DNA of 64,000 bases. Source: Ostrinia nubilalis. Lineage: Eukaryota; Arthropoda; Insecta; Lepidoptera; Crambidae. Below the pieces are notes generated by a model. The model saw only the letters and a list, made by a program, of their open reading frames with translations. It did not search any database and had not been told where the DNA came from. Of the stretch, positions 1 through 10,032 are shown in pieces. How positions within the stretch are numbered: the first letter of the stretch is position 1; each line of letters begins with the position of its first letter. The position numbers and the translations under genes are program-made. Where the stretch lies: contig NC_087096.1 in assembly GCF_963855985.1 (NCBI RefSeq), positions 13,020,001 to 13,084,000 of the forward strand, in the 5' to 3' direction.

Positions 1-3000
1 TCAAGGTGGCGCCAGCGGTGTTTCTGCCATCAACACAGTCTCCGGCCTTATGTCTGTGAAAGCCGACGCTACACCATGGCCTGCTGTTGGTATGTCCTAT
101 GTCTATTTTTATACGTATGAAAAATAAAATTGTATTGGTCCCTTTTGGATCGATTTGAAAAGAGTAAGGCTGAGTTGCACTACCTAACTTTGACCGTAAC
201 CTTAACGATAACCGGTGTTTTTTGTATGGAATTTGACAGATTTTCGACGTTTGTCAAAGTTAATCCAGCCTAAGTGTTCTCAGTTTCACTTGTTTGGCTC
301 AACCGATTTTGATGCGGTTTTCAGAAAAGTATTTGTGTAGATAATTGAGCACCGCAATTAACCTCTTTAGGATCCTTTATTTCAATAGTGTCTACCAAAG
401 TAAGAATGTATTTTACTAAACTTTTATCGACTGGGAGGGATGAATGGATATTCTTTTCAGTTCTCCCTACAGGACAAGGCTTTTTACAATGAAATGGATA
501 TCTATCGTTCTATTTTTCAAGGCGTCGAAAAGCACACGACATACGGCGGGGTGTCCGGCAACGCGACGCGTCCGATGGGCCTCCGCGCCGTATCCGCGAT
601 CGGGAACAAGCTGCCCGGGTTCCCAATACTGGGCATCGGCGGCATCGACTCTGCTGATTCCGCGCTGCAGTTCATAATGTGCGGAGCGCCAGTTGTGCAG
701 GTCAGTTACTAAACTCCCTATCAGTCCTAGAAGACAGCGTTTTCTTCTAAAGCGCGACGTAAGATTAATTTTTGTCCACTACGAGGAAGCTGCCTGCATC
801 TCTTTGCAGAAAAATGTTGCAAAAGTCTAGCCTGTCCTGTCTGGTTTACAGTAGGACAATGCTTAGATATGATATCTACCTCTAATTTAGCGCTTCTATA
901 ATTCGATCAATCCCTAAGTAGGTGAAGTCCGGTCGCCGAGCAGATAGGATTTCGTCCAATGACCCCAAGCTACCCATCCTTATCACTCGCACTATATTAT
1001 ATTGCTGTCGGGCTGTGCGACGGGCATCCGCAGTGAGTATGTGAGCGCGACAGCTCTCATACACCTGCTGCAAACCATTACCAAGTCTCCAGAAAAACTG
1101 CGTGGATTAAGTAAATGGACGTAACTCCTTTTTTAAAACATGCAACTATTCCAATTCTTTCTGTAACACCTACTTAATTTTTCCTTAGTCATCGAACTAG
1201 CGACCTAGGTACGATGCCGAAACTTCTTACTTATTGTTCAAACTAATATTTAGTTTCCTATGTCTTCCAGATCTGCAGTGCCGTCCAGAACCAAGACTTC
1301 ACGGTGGTGGAGGACTACATAACCGGTCTGAAGGCGCTGCTGTACTTGCGTTCTGTTGGCCTGGACGGCTGGACGGGCCAGTCGCCGCCCACCTTCAAGC
1401 ACCAGAAGGGGAAGCCGGTGGAAACGCTGTACGACAACGATGGAAAGGTAATCTCGTATACAGCTACGTATACATAATACTGGACTGTACCTATAGTCCG
1501 ATTATATTACAACCCGGTGGAGTTAACTGCGCACCTTGCTGGAATACGCCTAAAAGCCAGTCGCCGAGCACGTAGAATTTCGTTCAATGACCCCAAGCTA
1601 CCCATCCTTATCGCTCGCGCGTAATTATGTTGCTGTCGCGCTCGCACACTCACTGCTGCCGCCCGTCGCACAGTCGCGACAGCAATATAATTACGTGCGA
1701 GCGATAAGGACGGGTAGCTTAGGGTCCTTGAACGAAATTATACGTGCTCGGCGACCGGACTATAGCACACCTCCCTGCGTTGGTACAGAGTACAGAATAC
1801 CGTACATAAATTATTATTCTGTGCCAGAGCGTCGATGTCACGTCACGGGCGCGTAAGTTATCATAAGATGTAGGTATTATTGTCGATTATGAATTGGTGT
1901 CTTTTGGCGTATCTTTCGTACCTATTTTTTCATCTGATAAGTACTTAGGTAGATGTGATTTTAAAACGATAATATGAGTGCGGTGATAAGGATTAAGAGA
2001 TAAAAAATGATCCAATTATAATTTTGTGAAATCAACTGAAGTTGAGTAAGTATCCTTGTCCCATTACTACATTAATGATTTCAATTCCTTTTTTCAGGTT
2101 CTAGCTCATTTCGGCCCATACATCAAGAAGCGTGAAGAGCTGCTTCACGAAAAGCGACTGAATTCAGAACTGTTAGGCAGCAATAAGGTCGACACTTACG
2201 TGAACGGCAAGGTCAACGGAGTGGCCGAAATCCCCAGAATCCAAGACGTGTTGGGCCTTGCTCTTTCCAGGGTCGGGACTTACAAACATTTGGACAACAC
2301 GAAGCAAGTGGTTGCTTTGATCGACGATGTAAGTGTACATACTAAAACTTTTTTGTAAAGTTAAGTATATGCATGTTATAGCGAGGTTTATGCTCGTTTT
2401 CACAATCAATCCCTAATTTTTAAGTGACCCCTAAGAAAACGAAATTCTTGTTATGGGATACCATAGGGAGTCACTCAAAAATTAGGGATTGATGGTTAAA
2501 ACGGGCATTAGACTAGCAATAAAACTTATAGAAGTTGACTTCCGCAAGCTGTTTATCACTGTGTAAATAGCTGTGGCAAGCCAACTTCTGCGAGATTTAT
2601 ACATTGTGACAGCTTGCGGAAATAAACTTCTGCAAGTTTTATTGGTAGTCCTTTTAAGACTAGCTAGCGAAGTTTATCTCGCTATAAGTAAAATTTAAAT
2701 TAATAACTACTAAAAAATCAACGATTGTTGTTGTAGTTTCAGATACCTACTTAGTTATTGTGGTTAATTCGCTCTCTGCGCTGGATGTAATGTTTTAAAT
2801 ATTATATTTGTTTCCAGGACATGTGCATAAACTGCGGAAAATGCTATATGGCGTGTGCTGACTCCGGCTACCAAGCCATTGAGTAAGTTGTCATGGAAAT
2901 CCTAAATAAAACCCCTATACGAAACTATAGCTTGAAAATTTCAGGAGTGAAAGAGTGAGAGTCCGAACAGTGCGCAGTGGCGCAGCGTAGCGTAGACTTA

Positions 3001-5754
3001 AGGTAAGTGCCCCCTACTTCGGTATATTAAGGCTCTTACGACTTTAACAATTTATTTAAAAATAACCAAGGATGATATCAGTATGAAAGCTTTTGTATGT
3101 TAAAGTTTGGTCTTTTGACAGTAACTTAATACATAAATTATAGTTATATTGTTTAAACTTTTTTTAATATTAATTGTTCTGCGGACCTCTTGTTTGGATC
3201 CTGTTTCGTGATAAAATTTTGCTCTGTTTCTAAGTTCGTGAACTCATGTCCCCTATTTCGGGATAAAGTTTTACGCATCGAGTTAGGATATTTTAATAAT
3301 GATTAAGGGTTTAATAAATTTAAAAACGATAGTATAAATTTAGAATAAAAGAATTCTGTGAAATTGACGATATTACTTACCTGAAACATTCATGAGAAAT
3401 AATGTGAGTCTGTCTAGCTAGGTAGGTACGTACCTTCGTATAAATTTATTATTCTAACAATATGTGAAAATATTTATATAACCATCAGAAATGTAGGGGG
3501 GCCTTACCCCCCCCCCCCCCCCCCCCTTCGTACCCATAAAATTTAGATTTTTTATTTCTGACGATATGTGAAAAAGAAAATATTCATACAAGTCTAAATT
3601 TAAAAAATGTGGGGGGGGGCCTAACCCCCCACCTCTGGAGCTGCTTCAAGTGAGGGTAGTCCCACCCCCCTGAAAATAACCCCAAATACGCGAATGACAA
3701 TAGGAGAACCAGAGTGACTGACATAGCCCGCAGAATCGCTAAAATCAAGTGGCAGTGGGCGGGGCACATAGCTCGAAGAGCTGATGGCCGCTGGGGCAGG
3801 AAAGTTCTTGAGTGGCGACCACGAGCTGGAAGACGTAGCGTGGGCAGGCCTCCCACTAGGTGGACCGACGATCTGGTAAAGGTCGCGGGAAGTACCTGGA
3901 TGCAAGCGGCGCAGGACCGGTCTTTGTGGAAATCCTTGGGGGAGGCCTTTGTCCAGCAGTGGACGTCTTTCGGCTGAAACGAACGAACGAACGAACGAAC
4001 GCCAATGACTCATAATAAAAATTAATTAATTTATTACTTAGGTAGGTAAGTATTAAAAACTAAATATATGTCGATTTCTTTGATTTTATGTGTCATACAA
4101 GTATCTAACACTATACATTTATATATCACGAACTTGGGAAAAAGTAACAATAATTACGGTTCCTTGTTTCGTGATACTGATTATTCCAAATTCCCCAAGT
4201 AAAATTCATGGATTATTGTCAAATTGTGTCAATTAACTATTATCTATCCCATATAAAATACAAATAAACCAAGATAAATAAAACGAATCGACATAAAACC
4301 AAAATTACGCTGGTAGTACTTATGCTAATTTATCTTAAAATTGGTCATTTATGTGAACTTCAAACTCGTGTCATATAAATTGTAGTGAACGAAACATATA
4401 CCGAATTTAGATCATGAGAAACTTAAATAAATGTATTATTTGTTTCATAACTTACATTTAAATTATCATAAATAATTATTTAAAAACCAAGCATCAAAAT
4501 ATTATCCATAATATCCTTGATTCGGTAGTATCACGAAACAGGGGACACCCTAAAAATAATATGTACCTACGCTATTTCGTGAGTCAATTAATCGCAATTT
4601 TAAAGGAATTCTACGTTTTCATATAACTTTTTTCTAAGCCAAATCAATTGTCAAGGAACACATGAAACCACTATTACAAGTTTTATGCAAATGGACGTTT
4701 CTTCGCCTTTTTATAAGCTTAAGAAGTTGGAGCGCTAACCTTACGGTGAGAGCAACTTTTTCACGCCGTACGGCTGTTTTTGGCTCTCTGAGAGTTTGAA
4801 GCTTCGTATTGCTCTCATTTTTGGCGCCACAATGTTGGTACTTGGTTTTTTAGATAGCTTAAATAATAGAGTTTTTGTAATAATAAAGAATTTTTATAAA
4901 TAATATTCCATTTGCTTATTATTTGAGCTAGAAAAAAAACTTACGAACTTACGTACTATCACGAACTAGTAGCCGTTTACCTTAGGTCCGACCAATCAGT
5001 TTTTCGACCATAGTTGAGCAGAGAGATGTGAAAATCTTGGTTATTCAAAAAAGTTAGCAGAAAGGCGCTGGACCCAGGCCGCTACCAAACAGTCAAAATT
5101 GAAGTCATTGGAGGAGGCCTATGTTCAGCAGTGGACATCCTATGGCTGAAATGATGATTCAAAACAAATCTCCTCTTGTCTCCTATCCTCTCCACTTGAG
5201 GTCGGCTAGCTAGGAACTTAATGGAAATTATTTTCTTTTTCAGATTTGACCCTCAGACCCATATTCCGCATGTGACAGACGACTGCACCGGTTGCACCTT
5301 GTGTTTGTCTGTGTGCCCCATTATTGATTGTATTTCGTAAGTATCTATGGATAAACTTAATTAAATAGTTCGTTAATTTATATTGAAGACTAAATAAACT
5401 AAAGGTATAAAAGCTCGTTCAACACAAGCTGTTGTGCGTGATGTCCCAGTGACTTCGTGAATCTCGTGGATGTGGGCCCCAGGTTCGATTCCTAGCCAAA
5501 ACTCTACTCCTACCCCCCTATTTAGCGAAATTAAATTCGACATTCGCTCGCGCCTAGCTGTCTGACAATAGAAGGGCAAAGTATGTGTTGGCTAACACAT
5601 ATTTTTAATTGATAAAGGTGATTTTTATAAAAGTTATTAACATAAATTATTTCCTATCCACAGAATGGTTCCAAAGAAAATTCCCCACGTCGTCAAAAGA
5701 GGATTACACAAAAACATACACGCTGTAACACCGCTGGATGCAGTCTGCCAATAA
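1..5754 (+). CDS. DPYD: Dihydropyrimidine dehydrogenase [NADP(+)], C-terminal part
   Basis: Seven coding exons read continuously in phase: <1..89, 522..700, 1271..1447, 2098..2328, 2818..2882, 5244..5336 and 5664..5754 (stop TAA). All internal borders are GT..AG. DPYD reduces uracil and thymine with NADPH, the first and rate-limiting step of pyrimidine breakdown in the cytosol. The fragment begins in the FMN-binding barrel ([33 protein letters not shown]) and continues through [15 protein letters not shown]. It ends with the C-terminal ferredoxin-like domain, whose two 4Fe-4S motifs are split between exons: [11 protein letters not shown] in 2818..2882 and [12 protein letters not shown] in 5244..5336. 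The 5' part of the gene lies outside the window. Intron 5 (2883-5243) is large because it holds a TIR element and LINE remnants. Identification rests on colinear similarity to animal DPYD and is very secure. Confidence 0.96.
882..1063. repeat. Snapback MITE, truncated copy
   Basis: The sequence from the 'gtccggtcgccgagca' block through 'ccaagctacccatccttatc' repeats the left half of the palindromic element at 1550-1762. The right half is missing or diverged. It lies in a DPYD intron. An antisense reading frame here is only this repeat read through. Confidence 0.7.
1550..1762. repeat. Snapback (palindromic) MITE
   Basis: Long inverted repeat. The left arm (gccgagcacgtagaatttcg, then ctacccatccttatcgctcg) is mirrored in the right arm around a centre near 1655. 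A near-identical copy sits at 60883-61092 inside the eIF3b exon array and a truncated copy at 882-1063. I infer a non-autonomous, family-forming element. The ends were not fixed by a clear target-site duplication. Confidence 0.75.
2395..2508. repeat. Short inverted-repeat element
   Basis: Arms reading 'caatcaatccctaatttt' and 'aaaattagggattgatgg' face each other, with further imperfect pairing outside them. The element lies in DPYD intron 4 and is most likely a MITE remnant. Confidence 0.6.
2510..2662. repeat. Short inverted-repeat element
   Basis: The left arm (agactagcaataaaactt, then gaagttgacttccgcaagct) is mirrored on the right (agcttgcggaaataaacttc, then aagttttattggtagtc). It adjoins the inverted repeat at 2395-2508, so two hairpin elements sit side by side in the same DPYD intron. 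Confidence 0.6.
3494..3640. repeat. G/C homopolymer inverted pair
   Basis: A run of 20 C at 3507-3526 follows a G6 run. About 90 bp later come a G9 run and C6 runs in a similar context (ggggcctaaccccc). The two blocks share flanking words and probably arose by duplication plus slippage. Such runs can form G-quadruplex or i-motif structures and are prone to sequencing error, so exact lengths are uncertain. Confidence 0.7.
3712..4003 (+). mobile_element. RTE-clade LINE 3' fragment
   Basis: Frame +3 from 3714 encodes the C-terminal end of an RTE-type ORF2: [20 protein letters not shown], then [14 protein letters not shown], then [13 protein letters not shown], ending VQQWTSFG and a stop. The tail is a (GAAC)n microsatellite at about 3979-4001, as expected for RTE elements, which end in short tandem repeats rather than poly(A). 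The copy is 5'-truncated and dead. It is nested in element A. Confidence 0.85.
5046..5156 (+). mobile_element. RTE-clade LINE tail remnant
   Basis: A diverged copy of the last ~110 bp of the same RTE family (aggcctatgttcagcagtgg, then ctatggctgaaatgatgatt). It is too short to code. It sits just 3' of element A in DPYD intron 5. Confidence 0.75.
5430..5585 (+). repeat. Possible tRNA-derived SINE remnant
   Basis: The word ggttcgattcct at about 5482 matches a Pol III B box, with an A-box-like stretch upstream. The downstream sequence does not match a tRNA. Nothing else supports it, so the call is tentative. Confidence 0.35.
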
Positions 5755-5820
5755 GCTAATATCATAAATGAAAATACTTTATCATATCTTGTATAAAAAT
5801 ATATTGAAAATGTTAATACC

Positions 5821-5826
5821 AATAAA
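5821..5826 (+). terminator. DPYD polyadenylation signal
   Basis: A canonical AATAAA lies 67 bp after the DPYD stop codon. It is only 8 bp before the last base of the convergent fucosyltransferase coding region, so the two transcripts probably overlap at their 3' ends. Confidence 0.7.
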
Positions 5827-5833
5827 AACTATT

Positions 5834-7186
5834 TTAATTTGTTAGTTGTTTGTATAATTGTTCTGCGCTCTTCCTAGCATAATCCCATGAATACACCCAA
5901 TGATTTGTTGGATTTACTGACAATGTCAAAGCAGATATGGGCTTCGGACAGTTATAATGGCTCTTATTCACTATGTTCGATCCTATATTTGTTTTGTTGT
6001 GTAGTTGTTCGCAAATGAAACATTCAAACCGTTCAACGGTGTCCAATCCATCAGTCTGATACGGTCTTTCTTTTAATTCTTTAACAAGTTTTGTATTTGT
6101 AATAATCTGTTTAGTCTTATGCTCTAAGTACTCTTCATACAAACTGTCATTTGCCAAAAGCTTCTTTAAATGCTTACTTAAAATTTCTGGGGTTGTAAAA
6201 TCATCTAGAAGTATAGCAGATTTATCATTCGGAAACCAATCTTTTATTGACGGTGATCCAAAGTAAATCGGTACACTGCCAACTTTTATGGGCCTCCAAA
6301 ACTTTTCAGTGATATAATCCTCACATACTCCATTTTCTATTGCAATCACAAACTTGTACCTTGCCACAAAATCGAGAAAATCATTCTCATTTAAGTTATT
6401 TAAGTAGTCACCGGTGAATTTTTCAGGCAATTCTTTATTTTTAAGGCATGCTCCATAGGAATCTATTTCTATATGCTTCATAAGTTCTTTCACGTAAGAG
6501 TCTCTTTCCGTGGAAGTTTCACAGTCACTCTGTAGATACATTACTGGAGCTATTTCAGTTAACAACATATTTTTTATCTTAGTAGGAACAAAGTGTTGCC
6601 CATCTGTTATAGCTTCCAAAGATTCCAAATATTGCAATGGAAATGGCACATTACTATGTCTGCTAAATGTAGCAGAGAAATTGAATAAACTGAGCATGGG
6701 TTCATGCATCAGTTCCTCCAAATTCCTTGGAGACTCCTCATGATACAACCCCCATACATCTTCAGAGTTTCGAGGCGGCAGGTCATTTATCTTAATTTGG
6801 CTTCCATAAAATAAGTATGCTTCAACTTTGTAGGCATGGCTCTCGTTTCTATCACTAAGCATATCACATTTAATATTTCTGGCACATGTTCTAGTTCCTA
6901 CAAAACCACCAAAATTAGAGGTCCACCACATAATCACTGGATGTTTAGGAGTGAGCTTGGCACCACCCCAATTTTTACTTCTCAAATTATATTTGCAAGC
7001 AAAATACATTATCACAGTAACAATGATTAATATCCACAAACATTTATGCACAGAGCTTCTTCGAATCCCTGATGTCAACCGTAATAACATTTTAAATAAA
7101 CGGAATGTAAAAAACTTGATACAGTTCACAAGAGCTTGTAATACTTTGGTACACATTTTTAAATTAAATATATTTGAACTAGCCAC
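5834..7186 (-). CDS. FUT10/FUT11-like fucosyltransferase (GT10), single exon
   Basis: A 450-residue uninterrupted frame. Residues ~47-65 (CLWILIIVTVIMYFACKY) form one membrane span near the N-terminus, giving a type II Golgi/ER topology. The catalytic part has the GT10 donor-binding signature CEDYITEKFWRPIKVGSVPI, followed by YFGSPSIKDWFPNDKSAI, which is characteristic of the FUT10/FUT11 branch rather than of core or Lewis alpha-1,3-fucosyltransferases. WWTSNFGG upstream also fits. Known vertebrate members of this branch fucosylate proteins. The exact acceptor here is inferred, not shown. The first ATG (7186) is used; later in-frame ATGs (7156, 7090) would still keep the membrane span. The gene is tail-to-tail with DPYD and may be a retrocopy-style intronless gene, but no poly(A) remnant is visible. 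Confidence 0.92.
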   Translation of the reverse strand: MASSNIFNLKMCTKVLQALVNCIKFFTFRLFKMLLRLTSGIRRSSVHKCLWILIIVTVIMYFACKYNLRSKNWGGAKLTPKHPVIMWWTSNFGGFVGTRTCARNIKCDMLSDRNESHAYKVEAYLFYGSQIKINDLPPRNSEDVWGLYHEESPRNLEELMHEPMLSLFNFSATFSRHSNVPFPLQYLESLEAITDGQHFVPTKIKNMLLTEIAPVMYLQSDCETSTERDSYVKELMKHIEIDSYGACLKNKELPEKFTGDYLNNLNENDFLDFVARYKFVIAIENGVCEDYITEKFWRPIKVGSVPIYFGSPSIKDWFPNDKSAILLDDFTTPEILSKHLKKLLANDSLYEEYLEHKTKQIITNTKLVKELKERPYQTDGLDTVERFECFICEQLHNKTNIGSNIVNKSHYNCPKPISALTLSVNPTNHWVYSWDYARKSAEQLYKQLTN

Positions 7187-7274
7187 ATTTAATTGTAACA
7201 GGATGTAGTATTATCACACTTCAGGATAAGTGTGAGTAATCAGCGTTATGGCACTGTAGATAATTTCAATATTT

Positions 7275-9408
7275 TTAATACGTCCAGCCTCTTTCCTTGT
7301 GCATGTAATAAATATCCATGCTGAAGGCTATGATAAGGTCAAGGTAGAAGAGGCCGTATATGGCTCCTCGGACTTCTCCGCTGAGGAAAAGGCTGATCAT
7401 TGCGAGTGCTGTGATGAAGAGTTCGGTGGCAACGTAGTATAGTTCTGCCTCATATTGTACCTGGTCGACAACGTATAGCACCATGAATAGCACGGACAGC
7501 ATGAGCGTGGGGGCGGCCACCAGGCATTGCAAGAGGTCCACTGGGTCCACCACATGTGGGAGGACATTGAGTAGGAGGGCCACTACCTAAAAGTAAGACA
7601 CGACGGTTTGTTCACTTTTGCATAGAACTTTAAAAAAAATGGATTTTAATATTAATTTAGGACGCTGTAAAATTCTGTTAAATGCAAAAAATATTTTGTA
7701 ATTTTTTTCGTCTTAAAACAAAGCTCATGACTATCAATCGAACTAGTATTATATTATCTGTGCTAATTCTGAAATAAACTTTCTTCTAGCAAGAGTTAAT
7801 CGTAAATATGGAATAATAAGTGTAATCATATTCTCAAAAATTTTATTCACATAAAACATTACTTGAACAGTACAAAGCCTCTTTCCTTGAAAACATAGTA
7901 CTGATCTATACATAGGGCAACAAATAAATGGGTAATAAATACACCGTACACGGCACCAACGGCACTCATGGACAGTACATTAGCGGTTAGGCCCGTGGCA
8001 CATAGGAATATTTGTATTGCAAGGTATAATTGTTCGGCTAAATCGTGTACTTGATCCACTAAATACAGCACCACGAACATAACTGACATTATAACCGTCG
8101 GGGACACGGCCAGGCAATACATGACGCCCGGTTCAGTCATGATGAACGGTAGGATCATGAGAAGCATTGATATTACCTAAAAGTAAACGCATTCATGTTT
8201 TGATTGGATCGAAACATATTCTTACCTGCCTAACTCATTGTTTACTTCAATTTAATCGAAGTTATTCGATTCTCATGTACTTGTTAATCTCATAAAGCAG
8301 TTCAAAAACTAAAGGTTAAATGTTTACTACTTAATTTAGATAAATATTTAGCGGATGTAAAATCTAATTTAAAACCGCGGAAAATACAGGAAATTCACAA
8401 ACTTTTGACATGACATAATATGACAGAATGATCAGCTGATTTATTTGAACGTCTGTCAGTTGATTTATTTGAACGACTGCTAGCCTCCCCTTCAAAAGCG
8501 GGACATTCTTGTCTATGATATACACCTACTGAATTTAAAAATTATTTAAGGGCAGGCCTTTACTAGTTAAAATAAAATAAACAAAAGATAAAATAAATTA
8601 AATGTATATTAATGGAATAATTACAGTTTAACGTTTACGCGCAACTAAAAGTACATCCTCTTTCATTAGCTATCAGAAATAAATCAAGAGACAATGCAGT
8701 CAACAGTCCAAAATACAAAACACCATACAGTAACCACAACCACACCCTTACTAAATTTAATAAAAAACATTGCATAAAAGCACCAAATGTAAACATAATT
8801 TGAAAAAATAAGTACATTTTCTCCATGAATAAAGGAACTTTTCTCCGTAAATATAGGGCAATGAATATTAACGATATAATAAGCGTAGGCCCAGTAGATA
8901 TGCAGTACATGTGTCCTTTTGGCCTTGGTAATATCAGTGGTAATACCGTGATTACTAGAGAAATACCCTACAACCAAGGAAATACAAACAATAAAATTAT
9001 TGGAGAACGATCTAAATGAATATTGTTCTTCAATCCTCATACGAGGCGAATGAAGGGATTTTTTTTCTATGAAACTCTATTTGCAACTTTGATAATGTAA
9101 AATTGAATTAATCCAAAATACTTACAAATTCTACTAGTTTCATGATAAATATGTTGTATTTTATTAATTCATTCCATTTTTTATCTACTGGCACAGAATC
9201 TGAAAATGAAATAATTGGAATTGGAGGTCACAAATATAAAGCTCACTCAACCCAGTTATTGATAATATCGTTTACTGACTTTCATCTAATGAATAAGTTA
9301 CTTTAACGACGTATTGATTAAGTTCTTTCAAGTCTCTCTCTTTTACTTACATTGTTAAAAAATCAACATAGTAGGTAAGTACTTACCATTTATTATCATA
9401 TCAGACAT
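7275..9408 (-). CDS. Unrecognised small four-helix membrane protein with three alternative last exons
   Basis: Exon 1 is 9408..9387 (ATG, seven codons plus one base, then gtaagt) and exon 2 is 9199..9126 (ends GAATTT|gtaag). Together they encode 32 residues starting MSDMIIND. Three downstream open exons all begin phase 0 after an AG acceptor and each ends in a stop: 8967..8635 (110 aa), 8176..7859 (105 aa) and 7586..7275 (103 aa). The three are paralogous: a hydrophobic start, a second helix around GPTLIISLIFIALYL or SPTVIMSVMFVVLYL, two more helices, and a final D-x-(Y/F)-x(4)-(K/N)-ERG signature. No separate upstream exons were found for the two distal copies, so alternative last exons are the simplest model; separate genes with unseen first exons remain possible. 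The likely location is a membrane with four spans. I do not recognise the family. Confidence 0.7.
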
Positions 9409-10032
9409 GTTGAATGAAATTTAAAATTGCGTATGACCTTGTAAAAAAGAAATTAATTGCTTATTACCGAGAAAAACATAGTAATTACAGTGAGGTAAAG
9501 TTATTCTCTCAAAAAATATAATTATCTCGTAAAAACATTCAAAAAGTAAATATTTCGTGTATTGTCAGCGACTTGAGTGAAATCAATGTGTCAGGGATTA
9601 TCCTTTTAAAATATTCTTTCTGACCAGTACTCCAGAAGTCTGCTAAATCCTACGGCTAAATCAGAATATTATGACCTTCATGATTTGGATATTTTACACC
9701 GTGCTATCCTAGCCCCGAACTTTTAATATAGGTATTTTATAATACTGAATGGTAATGAACAAACTAAGCAGAGATTTCAAGCAATCCTATCCTATTGGTA
9801 CAGCTCCGCTCCGCTTCTTGCCTCTCCTCTTCTCCTATCTAGTGGGTATGAATGCAGCCTTATCTTAGGATGAATAAACGAGATCTGTGGCATGAGGCAT
9901 CCATCTGTTTTGTCTATGGTACACAGCTGTCAAACAAAAATACCTTCTCGTCATATCAGTCGAGCAAGTCTCTCAGTTCGTGAATTTAATTTGATATGCT
10001 GTAGTGTTTGTCGATTACTAGCTCATATTAAA
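9409..10032. promoter_or_regulatory. Short divergent intergenic region
   Basis: 624 bp separate the inferred start of the four-helix gene (minus strand) from the POLR3E start (plus strand). Both genes must be driven from here, so a bidirectional promoter is likely. No TATA box or other specific site could be assigned with confidence. Confidence 0.4.

Larger units (their letters stand above)
2999..4984. mobile_element. Non-coding TIR element A with dispersed TTTCGTGATA words
   Basis: The left end reads TA|AGGTAAGTGCCCCC and the right end, reversed, TA|AGGTAAACGGC. This gives a short TIR flanked by TA on both sides. Inside, a word close to CCTATTTCGTGATA recurs at about 3012, 3203, 3232, 3250, 4126, 4163, 4530, 4573 and 4955, in both orientations, including next to each end. 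No transposase-like frame is present. An RTE LINE tail (3712-4003) has inserted. The terminal sequence resembles that of element C (45686-47384). Classification to a superfamily is not possible by eye. Confidence 0.6.

Noticed and set aside
7275..8910. Three independent intronless genes
   Set aside because: Each frame begins at an AG acceptor and continues upstream of its first ATG in phase, so they are exons rather than complete genes.
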